A DNA stretch of 64,000 nt from Bacillota bacterium (GCA_023408075.1 JAEYKW010000006.1:200906-264905), one strand, 5' to 3'; positions 43,949-52,717 are shown, numbered from the stretch's first letter. A program made the numbers and translations. Notes: generated from the letters alone by a model not told the origin.

Positions 43949-44698
43949 CTACAGCGCGTCCTGCACGGCGCGGCGCAGCTGCAAAAATGCCGCGTCTTCG
44001 AGCATGTCCCGGCTGCGCGGGCGCGGCAGCTTCACATCGAACACCTGAGCCACCTTTGCCGGGCGCTCGCTGAGCACCAATATGCGGTCAGATAAGAACA
44101 CCGCTTCCTCGATATCGTGCATGACGAACACCACGGCTTTGCGGTGCCTGTGCCAGATATCCAGCAGCCATTCGCGCATTTTAAACCGCGTGAGCGCATC
44201 GAGTGCCGCGAACGGCTCATCCATCAGGTACACGTCTCCCTCGGAGAGAAACGTGCGCAGCAGCGCGGCGCGCTGGCGCATACCGCCGCTCAATTGCTTG
44301 GGATACATGGCTTCAAAGCCCTTGAGGCCAAACTCCTCGAAATATTCAATCGCGGTCTGCTCCCGCTGCTTTTTATCGATGCCTTTCAGCTCGAGCGGCA
44401 GCGCCACGTTATCGAGCACGCTGCGCCACGGCAGCAGCAGGTCCTTCTGGTGCATGAGGCACACGGACGGCGCGACAGTGCGCACATCGCGCCCCGTGAC
44501 ACAGACGTCGCCCGTATAGTCGCCGTCCAGCCCTGCGATGATCTTTAACAGTGTGCTTTTGCCGCAGCCCGACGGACCGAGCACCGATACAAACTCATTT
44601 TCGCGCACATCAAAGCTGATATCAACGAGCGCCTCCACGGTGCTTTGCGTCTGTTCGAATACCTTACCGACATTCTGGAGAGATATGATCGTGTCCAT
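43949..44698 (-). CDS. thiZ: ABC transporter ATP-binding protein for thiamine precursors
   Basis: This 249-residue ATPase has Walker A GPSGCGKST (residues 41-49), signature LSGGMRQR, Walker B DVYLMDEPFAALD and the switch His in VMHDIEEA. It belongs to the nitrate/sulfonate/hydroxymethylpyrimidine group (SsuB/ThiZ). It is the last gene of an operon under a TPP riboswitch with a ThiY-like binding protein. The start at 44698 was preferred over one at 44731, which would overlap the thiY coding end. The ThiZ assignment rests mainly on context. Confidence 0.85.
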   Translation of the reverse strand: MDTIISLQNVGKVFEQTQSTVEALVDISFDVRENEFVSVLGPSGCGKSTLLKIIAGLDGDYTGDVCVTGRDVRTVAPSVCLMHQKDLLLPWRSVLDNVALPLELKGIDKKQREQTAIEYFEEFGLKGFEAMYPKQLSGGMRQRAALLRTFLSEGDVYLMDEPFAALDALTRFKMREWLLDIWHRHRKAVVFVMHDIEEAVFLSDRILVLSERPAKVAQVFDVKLPRPRSRDMLEDAAFLQLRRAVQDAL

Positions 44699-44720
44699 AC
44701 CGGCCCCCCGACTGATTTCT

Positions 44721-45776
44721 TTACTGCACAAACTCGTTTGTGAACGCCTTGGCGGAATCCACCTGCGTCTCTAAAAAGCCCTGGCCGTACAGCCACTCGG
44801 TGTAGCGGTCCCAAACCTCCTGCTTCTGCACACCAAAGCCCGGCGCGTCATCGATGTACTTCGGAGACAGGAACTTCTGGCTCTCGTGCACTAGGTCGGC
44901 ATCAAGCTCGGGCGCGTATTTGAGCAGTATGTCGGCGCTCTCATCGGGGTTTTCCGCCGCAAAGGTATAGCCCTTGACCACTGCATCCATGAACTTCTTG
45001 ACCGTCTCATTCCTGCTGCCGATCATATCCTCGCTTGTGACGATGATAGGCGTATAGTAATCGAACACAGGGTCTTCCGCAAACGGCACGTAAGCGAGCT
45101 CGACGCCCTTCATCTGCGCATTGATGCCTTCCCAGCCTTCGTATATCCACGCAAAGTCGATGCTGTTCATATCAAATGCGGTGATCGCATCCGTATCTCC
45201 CATCGACACGATATTGACCTTCGAGATATCCGCGCCTTGCTGTTCCATCATATATTTGATCGTCGCGGTTTCCATGTCCATGCCCCAGCCGCCGTATGTT
45301 TTGCCTTCAAAGTCCTTGGCGGTGCTGATTCCGCGGTCCACAGGTGCCGCAAACGCGGAGGTGTTGTGCTGCAGTATCGCCCCGATGGACACCACGGGGA
45401 TGCCCTTGTCGCGCGCGAACGTCGTGGATTCCTGAAAATCGATGCCGAACTGTGCGCTGCCCGCCGCAACGAGCTGAATCACGCCCGTCTCGGACGGCTG
45501 TATGATCTCCACTTCGAGTCCGTTTTCCGCAAAGTAGCCCTTTTCCTGCGCCACATACAGCCCCGTGTGGTTTGTGTTGGGCGTCCAGTCGAGCACGAGT
45601 GTCACTTTTTCGAGTGCCGCCGGTGTTTCAGGGCTTGCTTCGGATGCCTGCGGCGACTCAGTCGCCGTCTGACCGTCCGGTGTTTGTGTGGGCTCCGTGG
45701 ACTCCTGCGGTGCGGTGCACGCACCCAGCGCTGCTGCCATGATGAGCGCTAACATCAGCGCTATTACTTTTTTCAT
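44721..45776 (-). CDS. thiY: Thiamine-precursor (pyrimidine) binding lipoprotein
   Basis: This 351-residue periplasmic-type binding protein has a signal peptide and lipobox LGAC (Cys20), a Thr/Pro/Glu-rich linker to about residue 55, and the NMT1/THI5-like domain starting VTLVLDWTPNTNHTGLYVA. That opening is typical of ThiY proteins binding formylaminopyrimidine or related hydroxymethylpyrimidine precursors. It delivers them to the adjacent permease. Its position after a TPP riboswitch supports the assignment. Confidence 0.87.
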   Translation of the reverse strand: MKKVIALMLALIMAAALGACTAPQESTEPTQTPDGQTATESPQASEASPETPAALEKVTLVLDWTPNTNHTGLYVAQEKGYFAENGLEVEIIQPSETGVIQLVAAGSAQFGIDFQESTTFARDKGIPVVSIGAILQHNTSAFAAPVDRGISTAKDFEGKTYGGWGMDMETATIKYMMEQQGADISKVNIVSMGDTDAITAFDMNSIDFAWIYEGWEGINAQMKGVELAYVPFAEDPVFDYYTPIIVTSEDMIGSRNETVKKFMDAVVKGYTFAAENPDESADILLKYAPELDADLVHESQKFLSPKYIDDAPGFGVQKQEVWDRYTEWLYGQGFLETQVDSAKAFTNEFVQ

Positions 45777-46134
45777 TTTGTTCTCCTCATTTGATTGAAT
45801 TAAAAAACTTATATTTAAAACACAAGTGTTCTCTCTGTGGGATTCTTCACCCGCTCCGCGGATTCAGAATGACACCCGTTGCCGTTGCGCTCTGTCCGTG
45901 GGATTCTTCACCCGCTTCGCAGGTTCAGAATGACACCCGTTGCCGCTGCACTCTGGCCGTGGGATTCTTCACCCGCTTCGCGGATTCAGAATGACACCCG
46001 TTGCCGCTGCGCTCTCTCCGTGGGATTCTTCACCCGCTTCGCGGATTCAGAATGACACCCGTTGCCGTTGCGCTCTGTCCGTGGGATTCTTCACCCGCAT
46101 CGCGGATTCAGAATGACACCCGTTGCCGCTGCCT
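45777..46134. repeat. Five tandem 61-base repeats inside the thi operon
   Basis: From about 45838 to 46134 a 61-base unit containing GTGGGATTCTTCACCCGC and GATTCAGAATGACACCCGTT occurs almost five times, with few differences between copies. The array begins immediately after the permease stop codon and ends about 60 bases before the binding-protein start. The unit has a hairpin-prone CCCGCTTCGCGG core. No spacers of distinct sequence occur, so this is not a CRISPR array. Confidence 0.9.
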
Positions 46135-46890
46135 TCAGCGATTCCACGGAATCGCCTTTTTCTCGGCGAAGGTCACGGCGCGGAAAAGCGCAAAGCTTAA
46201 CAGCACGATTACAACGATGTTCGCGAACAGCGCCGCCGTTTCAAACGTGCTCATCGCGCGCGAGAGATAGATGCCCAGCCCGCGCGTCGCGCCCGTCCAT
46301 TCGGAGATCACCGCGCCCATCACGCAGTACGCGGCGGATATCTTGAGCCCCGCGAACAGCGACGGCAGCGCGCCGGGTATGCGCACGGTTTTGTAAATCT
46401 GTCGGCGGCTCGCCTTCATCACGCGCATCAGGTCCACAAGGTCACTGTCGTACGATTCGAGTCCTTCCGTGAAGCTCACGGCCACGGGGAAAAACACGAC
46501 GACGACCGCCATGATGATCTTCGGTGTGATGCCGAAGCCAAACCATATCGCGAGCAACGGCGCAATCACCACGAGCGGCACCGTCTGCGAGATGATCATG
46601 AACGGATAGAGCGTGAGCTTTAACGGCCGCGACATGCTCATCAGCACCGCGATGCCCACCGCGAGCACCACACCTATGACAAACCCGAGCAGCGCTTCGA
46701 GCACCGTCTGCGCCGCGTGGTACGCGAGCAGATCAAACTTGTCTACGAACTCGGCGATGATTGCGCTCGGCGCAGGCAGCCGGTATTCCGGAATATCCTT
46801 GAGCCAGACGATCAACTCCCAGACGAGCGCGAATACGCACAGCGCCGCTGCGGGATAGATTTTACCCGCGATATTTGCCGATTTTTTCAT
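46135..46890 (-). CDS. thiX: ABC transporter permease for thiamine precursors
   Basis: This 251-residue inner-membrane permease has six helices and the coupling motif ESYDSDLVDLMRVMKAS, a version of the EAA loop, followed by RIPGALPSLFAGLK. It belongs to the nitrate/taurine/hydroxymethylpyrimidine permease group. The start at 46890 follows GGAGG at a 12-base distance and overlaps the end of the thiamine-binding-protein gene by 29 bases. It pairs with the ThiY- and ThiZ-like genes. Confidence 0.86.
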   Translation of the reverse strand: MKKSANIAGKIYPAAALCVFALVWELIVWLKDIPEYRLPAPSAIIAEFVDKFDLLAYHAAQTVLEALLGFVIGVVLAVGIAVLMSMSRPLKLTLYPFMIISQTVPLVVIAPLLAIWFGFGITPKIIMAVVVVFFPVAVSFTEGLESYDSDLVDLMRVMKASRRQIYKTVRIPGALPSLFAGLKISAAYCVMGAVISEWTGATRGLGIYLSRAMSTFETAALFANIVVIVLLSFALFRAVTFAEKKAIPWNR

Positions 46891-47149
46891 CGATTGTTGC
46901 GCCCTCCGGTTTGTAATCGATCTTGACCACGGACAGCACACGGCTTGCGCCGCCGTCTATGCAGACCTGCTGCGCCTGCTCCACAATTTTCAAGAGGTGC
47001 GGCAGCTCGCCCTCCATTGTGGTGCCCATCGGCCCCACCACATATTTCACGCCCGATTCCTTGATCAGCGCGATCACGCTGTCTACCACCGCGTAAACGT
47101 TATCCACGCCGCCCGGTATCACCTGCAGTTCCACATTGACTATTGGCAT
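46862..47149 (-). CDS. Thiamine-binding protein (MTH1187/YkoF family)
   Basis: The 95-residue protein is a ferredoxin-like fold of the MTH1187/YkoF family, with PIVNVELQVIPGG and the conserved VGPMGTTMEGEL near its centre. Relatives bind thiamine or its pyrimidine part. It is the first gene after the TPP riboswitch and starts the thiamine-precursor uptake operon. GAGGAGG precedes the start at 47149, so the long upstream extension of the frame is not used. Confidence 0.88.
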   Translation of the reverse strand: MPIVNVELQVIPGGVDNVYAVVDSVIALIKESGVKYVVGPMGTTMEGELPHLLKIVEQAQQVCIDGGASRVLSVVKIDYKPEGATIDEKIGKYRG

Positions 47150-47189
47150 ATCCGTATCCTCCTCTTGGACATCATTATTTATTCGTTTA

Positions 47190-47455
47190 CTGTAGGGCGC
47201 GGCATCCTTGACGCGCCGCCCCTCATCGTTCAATCCATGCGGGACGGTACGGACGGGACGGCACGGAGGCCGTCCCCTACAATTCATGCATTATCCCGTA
47301 GAGCGCGGCATCCTGACGCGCCGATAGCTGACCGCAATCCTCCGTCACGCTTCGCGCGCCACCTCCTTTCAAAAGGAGGCTTAGGATTTGTGGCTGATAA
47401 CGGCTCCTTTGGCAAAGGAGCTGTCAGCGTAAGCTGACTGAGGATTGTCAATCCG
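47190..47455. repeat. Hairpin-rich repeats between TPP riboswitch and operon
   Basis: Two kinds of repeat are side by side. At about 47193-47320 lies a GTAGGGCGCGGCATCC / GACGGCACGGAGGCCGTCCCCTACA element, with a second partial GCGCGGCATCCTGACGCGCCG. At about 47336-47450 lies an element with CTCCTTTCAAAAGGAGG, AAAGGAGCTGTCAGC and GTAAGCTGACTGAGGATTG, also seen at 50190-50457. They separate the riboswitch from its first gene and contain no coding frame. Confidence 0.75.
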
Positions 47456-47497
47456 GCAATTGACGGAAAGAGTAACAGGCATTCCTTCCACCGGCAG

Positions 47498-47650
47498 CAA
47501 AAAAGCCGCTCCCTGTACGGAAACGGCTGCTAAACATCCAAAATCGCTTTTGTCATTCCCTACGCCGGCATTATCCGTATCAGGTTCTCATGGTCGAGAC
47601 GAACAGTCTCCTCTCAGCCGATCACTCAGCTCCCATATGCTCCTATTCAG
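47498..47650 (-). promoter_or_regulatory. TPP riboswitch with terminator
   Basis: On the minus strand the THI element is present: GGGAGCTGAG, GGCTGAGAGGA, then ACCTGATACGGATAATGCCG and GCGTAGGGAA (about 47545-47633). An expression platform follows: a terminator stem AGCCGTTTCC / GGAGCGGCT (47504-47528) with a T-run. With thiamine pyrophosphate bound, transcription should stop before the uptake operon at 47149 and below. Confidence 0.93.
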
Positions 47651-47660
47651 TTCGCTTTGC

Positions 47661-47689
47661 ATTTTATACGAAGGCGGCGCGTGTGTCAA
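47661..47689 (-). promoter_or_regulatory. Promoter of the TPP-riboswitch transcript
   Basis: On the minus strand TTGACA (47684-47689) and TAAAAT (47661-47666) are spaced by 17 bases. It overlaps the last codons of the acyltransferase-like gene just upstream. Confidence 0.8.
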
Positions 47690-49005
47690 ATGATTTTTAT
47701 GGAACTTAAAAGCTCATCCGTAATCTCCCGCAATATCCGCTCCACTCTTGACTGGTCGCCCTGCGTTCCGTACATGTTGCAGCTCAATGTGCAGCGGCCC
47801 TGAAACGTGGACACGGCGATCTGAAAATACGGCACGCGCTTGATCGCGCCCGTCAGATACGCTTCTTTGATTTCACCAAAGCTGCGAATCGCGCCATCGA
47901 GCACCCCGAGGTTGCTGTACGATACAAGCGGTATTTTGAACATCTTATGAAAAACGTGCTCCATAACACGAAATGGCACAAGTCGCGAAAACAGCTCCAG
48001 GGTCATTTGAGACTTCAGGCAGTTGCGGCTTGCCTTCTGCGCGGCCATCTGAGACGATATCTGCCCCAAAGTGCTCAAGAAATTGTCGTCCTTGTCAACC
48101 GTTATATCGCAGATAAAATTGCTGGTCAGATTGCAGATGCCGTGCTTTTGACCCGGCAACAAGTACTTCCTCAAATCCACAGGACACGGCAGTATGACGC
48201 GAATCAAGCCCGTTTCCCGGTGCAACACCCGCGCATAGGCGGTTAGAAACAGATCATTGACGGTGGCTCCATTGGACCGTGCAAAGGCTCTGATGGATTC
48301 GAGCTGCTCCAGAGATATACCAAGCGTTGAAAAGAACGGACGAGCCGCATCACCTTCGAAAACGAGAGGCTCCTGCTCTTTTTGCGCCGAGAGGTCGTGC
48401 TTTAGACCAAGTATACTGAGCTTTTCAAGCAGATTGAACCTCTTGAACATCTGCAGCCCGCTTCTCGGGCCGCACACCAAAGCGGGTAGTGGAGAGCCGT
48501 AATTGTATTTGCCATAGAGCTCAGCCAGCAGATATAGATACTCCTTAAAGCCCGCGCCGTCGCAAACCATATGGTTCATGATGATGCAGAGCGTATCCGC
48601 ATTTTCTTCGCGCGCGATGATTATGCTGAGCTGCGGCTCCGTGAATATATCGATCGTCTGCGCAAGCAGGCTTTGTATCGCCGCGTCCGGCTGACTGTCC
48701 ACGCAGACCACGCGGACGATATCTGTGCCGCCGAATCCGGCTTCGCGCCAGCAGTGCTTGCGGCGGTCGAACACACTGCGGATCATTGGGATCGCGTCCG
48801 TTGAAAGCGAAACAGCTTTTTCGAGCAGCGCCTCATCAATATGTCCGGTGAGCCTGATCATACAGTGAATCAGAGGCTCGTGTGTCTTGCGGTAAAAATA
48901 CTGCATTTTATCGAAAGCCTGTGCTTTGTAACGTTTACATTTTGCATTATGCCGACTCCTTAAAATCGTATGCAGCCCCTTAGGATATACCTGCCCTTTG
49001 ATCAT
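47686..49005 (-). CDS. Condensation-domain-like acyltransferase
   Basis: This 439-residue protein resembles alcohol acetyltransferases and the condensation-domain group (chloramphenicol acetyltransferase-like fold). The HxxxDG motif occurs as NHMVCDG (His145, Asp149, Gly150). Another family-like segment is FLTAYARVLHRETG. Such enzymes transfer acyl groups to hydroxyl or amine acceptors, and PapA-type members build lipids. No carrier-protein or adenylation domain is nearby. The ATG at 49005 overlaps the membrane-protein stop by four bases, which indicates translational coupling; the frame also permits later starts. Acceptor and donor are unknown. Confidence 0.75.
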   Translation of the reverse strand: MIKGQVYPKGLHTILRSRHNAKCKRYKAQAFDKMQYFYRKTHEPLIHCMIRLTGHIDEALLEKAVSLSTDAIPMIRSVFDRRKHCWREAGFGGTDIVRVVCVDSQPDAAIQSLLAQTIDIFTEPQLSIIIAREENADTLCIIMNHMVCDGAGFKEYLYLLAELYGKYNYGSPLPALVCGPRSGLQMFKRFNLLEKLSILGLKHDLSAQKEQEPLVFEGDAARPFFSTLGISLEQLESIRAFARSNGATVNDLFLTAYARVLHRETGLIRVILPCPVDLRKYLLPGQKHGICNLTSNFICDITVDKDDNFLSTLGQISSQMAAQKASRNCLKSQMTLELFSRLVPFRVMEHVFHKMFKIPLVSYSNLGVLDGAIRSFGEIKEAYLTGAIKRVPYFQIAVSTFQGRCTLSCNMYGTQGDQSRVERILREITDELLSSIKII

Positions 49006-49622
49006 TTAAAGCTGCTCAGCCGCCTGTCTCTTATCTGCCCGGCGAGATATACGATCACAACGAGCACAAACAGAATGCCCCATCCCAAAATGCCAATGAA
49101 CAGAAAAATCAAGGATGATGAAAAGAACGACAGGAACGCGATAAAGCAGCATATTGCCGAGGCAAAGCAAAGAATTCCCAAAAGGCGCTTTTCTTTAAAG
49201 AAAAGCCGCCCCAAAAACAGCATCGAGAGCGGGAAAAGTGTTGTCCATGAAATGACTTCGATGGGCATACTGATCGAAACAGGTGCGTAAAAGTTGAATA
49301 TGCTGTCGGCGGCATAAAGCTTCGCAGATGTAATCGCCGCAATCCCGATGCCGCGCCCGATAAGAACCGGCACGGAAAAACCGGCTGCAAATATCAGCGC
49401 GGGCCGCGCGTACGTTTTATCCTCGCTGCTGCCGTAAATCGCGTCCACAAACAGCACATAGGCAATTGCAGATAACAGCACAGCCACGTGCAAAATATAC
49501 TGCATCGTTTTATCCGCCGCGAGATCAATACCCGAAATGAACGTATATGCGACAAGCGCCAGATAAACCACGCCCAAAACGGCCAGCACCCACGAGCGGA
49601 CAATAGATTTTTGCGGTTTCAT
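49002..49622 (-). CDS. Multi-helix membrane protein of unknown function
   Basis: The 206-residue product has about six hydrophobic segments and the short charged linker LFFKEKRLLG. I recognise no family. The start at 49622 was chosen because GGAGAG lies 9 bases upstream; the alternative TTG at 49646 overlaps the PPC-domain gene stop by four bases (TTGA) and is possible. It is the middle gene of a three-gene operon with overlapping or nearly overlapping ends. Confidence 0.65.
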   Translation of the reverse strand: MKPQKSIVRSWVLAVLGVVYLALVAYTFISGIDLAADKTMQYILHVAVLLSAIAYVLFVDAIYGSSEDKTYARPALIFAAGFSVPVLIGRGIGIAAITSAKLYAADSIFNFYAPVSISMPIEVISWTTLFPLSMLFLGRLFFKEKRLLGILCFASAICCFIAFLSFFSSSLIFLFIGILGWGILFVLVVIVYLAGQIRDRRLSSFK

Positions 49623-49642
49623 AGTATAATACTCTCCAAATA

Positions 49643-50074
49643 TCAATCTTTTTCATATATAAGACGAACGTCGTTTTCGTCTGCCTGCCTTGTCAGCCGG
49701 CAGCCTAAAAGCTCCTGAACAACCACTTCACCCAAATACAAAACCCTGCAGCCTTCCAAAATGTGCCCCGCCCAGGTATGGTAAGCGTTGCTCACAACGC
49801 CGTGAATATGCGGCTCGGCATCAATGATCGTCCCGTCAAGGCATGCAAGCTCCAAGGGCTCGTTGAGCTGCACTTTATGATAACCGATCGGGTAACCGAG
49901 TGTTGTTGTCATATGCATATTCACTTCATCAAAAGTCGCGATTCCTGAAACAATAGCCGCGTTGCTTATGTTTTCTTTTTTTGCAAGCTCTCTTAATACC
50001 TCGAGCAAATCATCGCCCCGTTCCAGTCTGATGATAAACGTTCTGCCAACGGCTGGCGCAATAAAATGTTTCAT
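49643..50074 (-). CDS. PPC/DUF296-domain protein
   Basis: This 143-residue protein consists of a single PPC domain, recognised by IIRLERGDDLLEVLRELA at the N-terminus and by the conserved PHIHGVVS and LEGCRVLYLGEVVVQEL. In plants the PPC domain is joined to AT-hook DNA-binding motifs; bacterial PPC proteins stand alone and form trimers, and their role is largely unknown. It is the first gene of an operon with a membrane protein and an acyltransferase-like protein. Confidence 0.85.
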   Translation of the reverse strand: MKHFIAPAVGRTFIIRLERGDDLLEVLRELAKKENISNAAIVSGIATFDEVNMHMTTTLGYPIGYHKVQLNEPLELACLDGTIIDAEPHIHGVVSNAYHTWAGHILEGCRVLYLGEVVVQELLGCRLTRQADENDVRLIYEKD

Positions 50075-50179
50075 ATAGCCTCCAATTCATCAAATCATAA
50101 GCTTTATTCGACACATATATCCAATTTCCTTTTAAATATGCTCCGGCCAAAACAAGTTCAAGAATGCTGCAGCAGTACG

Positions 50180-50457
50180 CCCCTAATGCCTCCTTTTGAA
50201 AAGAGGGCGCGCAGCGTAACGGAGGATTGTGGTCTTGCAGGTAAATTTCATAACAAACCTCAGTCAGCAAAGCTGACAGCTCCTAAGAAGCCTTGCGTGC
50301 TCAGCAAAGCTGTCCATTTAACTCCCTCCGGCACTTCGTGCCACCTCCCCCGAGGGAGGCAAGGGGACTCGCAATAATCAGCTCTTATTCATATGATTAT
50401 CTATCAATCCTCAGTCAGCAAAGCTGACGCTCCTTTCAAAAGGAGCCTTTCGGCAGA
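50180..50457. repeat. Dispersed repeats, families B and C
   Basis: Pieces such as CCTCCTTTTGAAAAGAGG, ACCTCAGTCAGCAAAGCTGAC, CTCCCTCCGGCACTTCGTGCC and AAAGCTGACGCTCCTTTC occur in mixed order, resembling the element at 47336-47450. The stretch between the PPC gene and the pgi terminator holds no gene. Confidence 0.65.
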
Positions 50458-50459
50458 AG

Positions 50460-50493
50460 AAAAAACAGGCACACCGCGTCAACGATATGCCTG
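50460..50493 (-). terminator. Intrinsic terminator of pgi
   Basis: On the minus strand CAGGCATATC / GGTGTGCCTG (two G-T pairs) is followed by a run of six T residues, about 24 bases after the stop. Confidence 0.75.
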
Positions 50494-50516
50494 CTATCAG
50501 TCTCAATTTGCCTTTG

Positions 50517-51869
50517 CTATTCCATGATCAGCGCCGCATCCTTCGCGGGGCGCGTATCGAGCTCAGCCTTCTTGGCCTCAAAGCCCGCTTTGCCCATCAG
50601 TGCGAACGTGGCCACCTTGCCTTCTTCCACACCGGGCTGGTCAAACGCGTTGATGGCGAGCATCTCACCCGCGAACGCTGTCGCCATTTCAAAGAAGTGC
50701 AGCAGTGCCCCCACCGTAAACGCGTCCACTTCGCTGAGCGCAATCGTCAAATTCGGCCGACCCGCCTTGCAAAGCGCGTATTCCGTTGCGCTGCGCTCCG
50801 CTTCGAGCAGCTGCCCGAACGTCTTGCCGCCGAGGAACGAGATTTCGTCTATGTATGTAAGAGCCGCGGGGATTTCAAGATCGTTCCTGAACTTGTCTAC
50901 CTTGAGGAATGTGACGATCTTGTCAAACGGCCCTTCGGTGTAAAGCTGAATCTGTGAATGCTGGTCCGTCACGCCGAGCGCCTTCACGGGCGTCTGCCCC
51001 GCAAACACCTCGCTGCCGTCCGTGCCATAGCGCTTGCCGAGCGACTCGGCCCAGAGCTGCGCGTACCAGTCGGACATAAATTTCAGGCTGTCGGCATACG
51101 GCAGCATCACGCTTAAATTGATGCCCTTTTTCATACCAAGCACATGCAGCAGCGCGTACAGCGCCGCCGGATTGCCCGTCTCTTCAGAGCACAGCGCATC
51201 CATATACGCAGCGCCTTCGAGCATCGCTTTGATGTCGTGGCCGCACACCGCCGCAGGCAGCAGCCCGACCGGCGTCAGCTCGGAGAACCGCCCGCCCACA
51301 TCCGACGGAATCACGAAGGATTTGAGGCCTTCCCTCTGCGCAATCGTCACAAGCTCGCCGTTCTTCTCGTCCGATGTTGCGATGATGTGGTCTTTAAGCG
51401 CAAGCCCCGCTTTCTCAATTGCGTCGGCGGCATACATCATCTGCGCCATCGTCTCGGACGTCCGGCCGGACTTGGTGATGACGTTGAACATCGTCTTTTT
51501 TAAATTGAGGCTGCCGAACACGCGTGCGAGACGCTCAGGGTCCACATTGTCTTCCACAATCAGCTTCATCGTGCCTTGGCCGTCCATCAGCGCCTGCTCT
51601 ACCGCAATCGGCCCCAACGCCGAGCCGCCGATGCCGAGCACCACAAACGTGTCATAGCTTTCCCGAATCTTCGCGGCGGTCTTAAGGATATCCTCCACCA
51701 CGGCAGCCTGCCCTTTCGGCAGCTTGCGGAACCCGAGCGGCTTGGTTTTGAGCACCTCAACCGCGCTTTTCAGTATGCCGTCCGCAGCGGCGATTTCCTC
51801 AGCGGTAAACCCATGGCTGCCCACCATTGATGTCATGACATTGTTAAAGTCGAATTGTATTTTGCTCAT
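50517..51869 (-). CDS. pgi: Glucose-6-phosphate isomerase
   Basis: This 450-residue glycolytic enzyme interconverts glucose-6-phosphate and fructose-6-phosphate. It has the sugar-phosphate-binding segments LGIGGSALGP and TKSGRTSETM, the GGRFSELTPVGLLPA loop and the catalytic-region segments. The length fits the bacterial (Bacillus-type) form. AAGGAGACGG precedes the start. It has its own terminator and stands alone, next to mechanisms for cell division and cell wall synthesis. Confidence 0.96.
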   Translation of the reverse strand: MSKIQFDFNNVMTSMVGSHGFTAEEIAAADGILKSAVEVLKTKPLGFRKLPKGQAAVVEDILKTAAKIRESYDTFVVLGIGGSALGPIAVEQALMDGQGTMKLIVEDNVDPERLARVFGSLNLKKTMFNVITKSGRTSETMAQMMYAADAIEKAGLALKDHIIATSDEKNGELVTIAQREGLKSFVIPSDVGGRFSELTPVGLLPAAVCGHDIKAMLEGAAYMDALCSEETGNPAALYALLHVLGMKKGINLSVMLPYADSLKFMSDWYAQLWAESLGKRYGTDGSEVFAGQTPVKALGVTDQHSQIQLYTEGPFDKIVTFLKVDKFRNDLEIPAALTYIDEISFLGGKTFGQLLEAERSATEYALCKAGRPNLTIALSEVDAFTVGALLHFFEMATAFAGEMLAINAFDQPGVEEGKVATFALMGKAGFEAKKAELDTRPAKDAALIME

Positions 51870-51992
51870 TATCCGTCTCCTTGATAAAACTTAATATATT
51901 ATATCCGCCTTCAGCCTTTACATCACGTTTAATTTACCCACTCAGCCATAATTGCATCTGTCAGCGGCATATATATTGTCGAGGTGAAATGT

Positions 51993-52517
51993 ATGGAAAA
52001 ACGAAAGGACCGGCGCGGCCTTTTTATGGCCTTCGGCGCAAGCGCGCTGCTGCTCGTTGGTGCGCTGGTGATTGCGAGCGTCATCTCCCCCGATGCCGTT
52101 TCGGTGTTTGGGGGCAGATCAGACACCGCTTTCCTGACGATCAACGTTCTTGAAGGATACACCGAAACGCCGATTGAAAACGCATCCGTGGTCGTCGTCG
52201 AAACGGGCAAAGTGTACCAGACGAACAAAGACGGCATGACGGACAAAATCGACGTCCCCGTCGTTCGCGACACGCGCTACGACAGCATCATGCAAAAACC
52301 ATGGGGAGAAGTCACTCTGATCATTTACAAAGAGGGCTTCGTGCCGTACGCTCTTTTTTATCTGCAAGTCCTCGGCGGCCAGACGCGCGAAGGCGTCAAG
52401 ATACTGCTTTTTGAGGAAGGCCAAACAGAAAGCGCTGAGCCGTTCTCCATCATCGAGGGCCCCAACCGCGTGTGGGTGGATGCGCTGGTCGAAAAATACC
52501 GTCCGAAAAATCCGTAG
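51993..52517 (+). CDS. Membrane-anchored protein with an Ig/carboxypeptidase-regulatory-like domain
   Basis: The 174-residue product has a basic N-terminus and a single anchor helix (FMAFGASALLLVGALVIASV), then an extracellular beta-rich part with the pattern TAFLTINVLEGYTETPIENASVVV and YKEGFVPYALFY, resembling carboxypeptidase-regulatory or transthyretin-like folds. The start at 51993 follows GAGGTGA; an upstream GTG at 51984 is less suitable. It is divergent from pgi. Function unknown. Confidence 0.7.
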   Translation: MEKRKDRRGLFMAFGASALLLVGALVIASVISPDAVSVFGGRSDTAFLTINVLEGYTETPIENASVVVVETGKVYQTNKDGMTDKIDVPVVRDTRYDSIMQKPWGEVTLIIYKEGFVPYALFYLQVLGGQTREGVKILLFEEGQTESAEPFSIIEGPNRVWVDALVEKYRPKNP

Positions 52518-52554
52518 AAAACACGGATGTGATCAGCGCTCAGCTTAATGAAAA

Positions 52555-52675
52555 ACCCCACCCTGTCATGCTGAGGAGCGTAGCGACGTGACTACGAAGT
52601 GGAAAGCATCCCATGGCTAAACGCGTTTAACATGGGATTTTTCGATCGCTTTCGCTTACTCAAAATGACGTTTAG
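52555..52675. repeat. Dispersed repeat, family D
   Basis: The element runs from about CCTGTCATGCTGAGGAGC to CTCAAAATGACG, with the internal palindrome CCCATG-N2-TAAACGCGTTTA-N2-CATGGG-like core. The GTCATNCTGA and AATGAC ends recur in the 61-base repeats at 45838-46134. It contains no gene. Confidence 0.65.
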
Positions 52676-52693
52676 TACTTTATCGGCAGCCTG

Positions 52694-52717
52694 ACGCTGA
52701 CAGACTCAGCGTTTTTT
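52694..52717 (+). terminator. Intrinsic terminator on the plus strand
   Basis: ACGCTGA / TCAGCGT with a five-base loop is followed by six T residues. It lies after the Ig-like gene and meets the end of minE. Confidence 0.75.

Noticed and set aside
45838..46134. Regularly spaced repeats that could suggest a CRISPR array
   Set aside because: The units are contiguous 61-base tandem copies with no variable spacers, and no cas genes are nearby.
50010..50270. Minus-strand open frame upstream of the PPC gene
   Set aside because: It runs through dispersed repeats and overlaps the PPC gene start, with no ribosome binding site or recognisable content.
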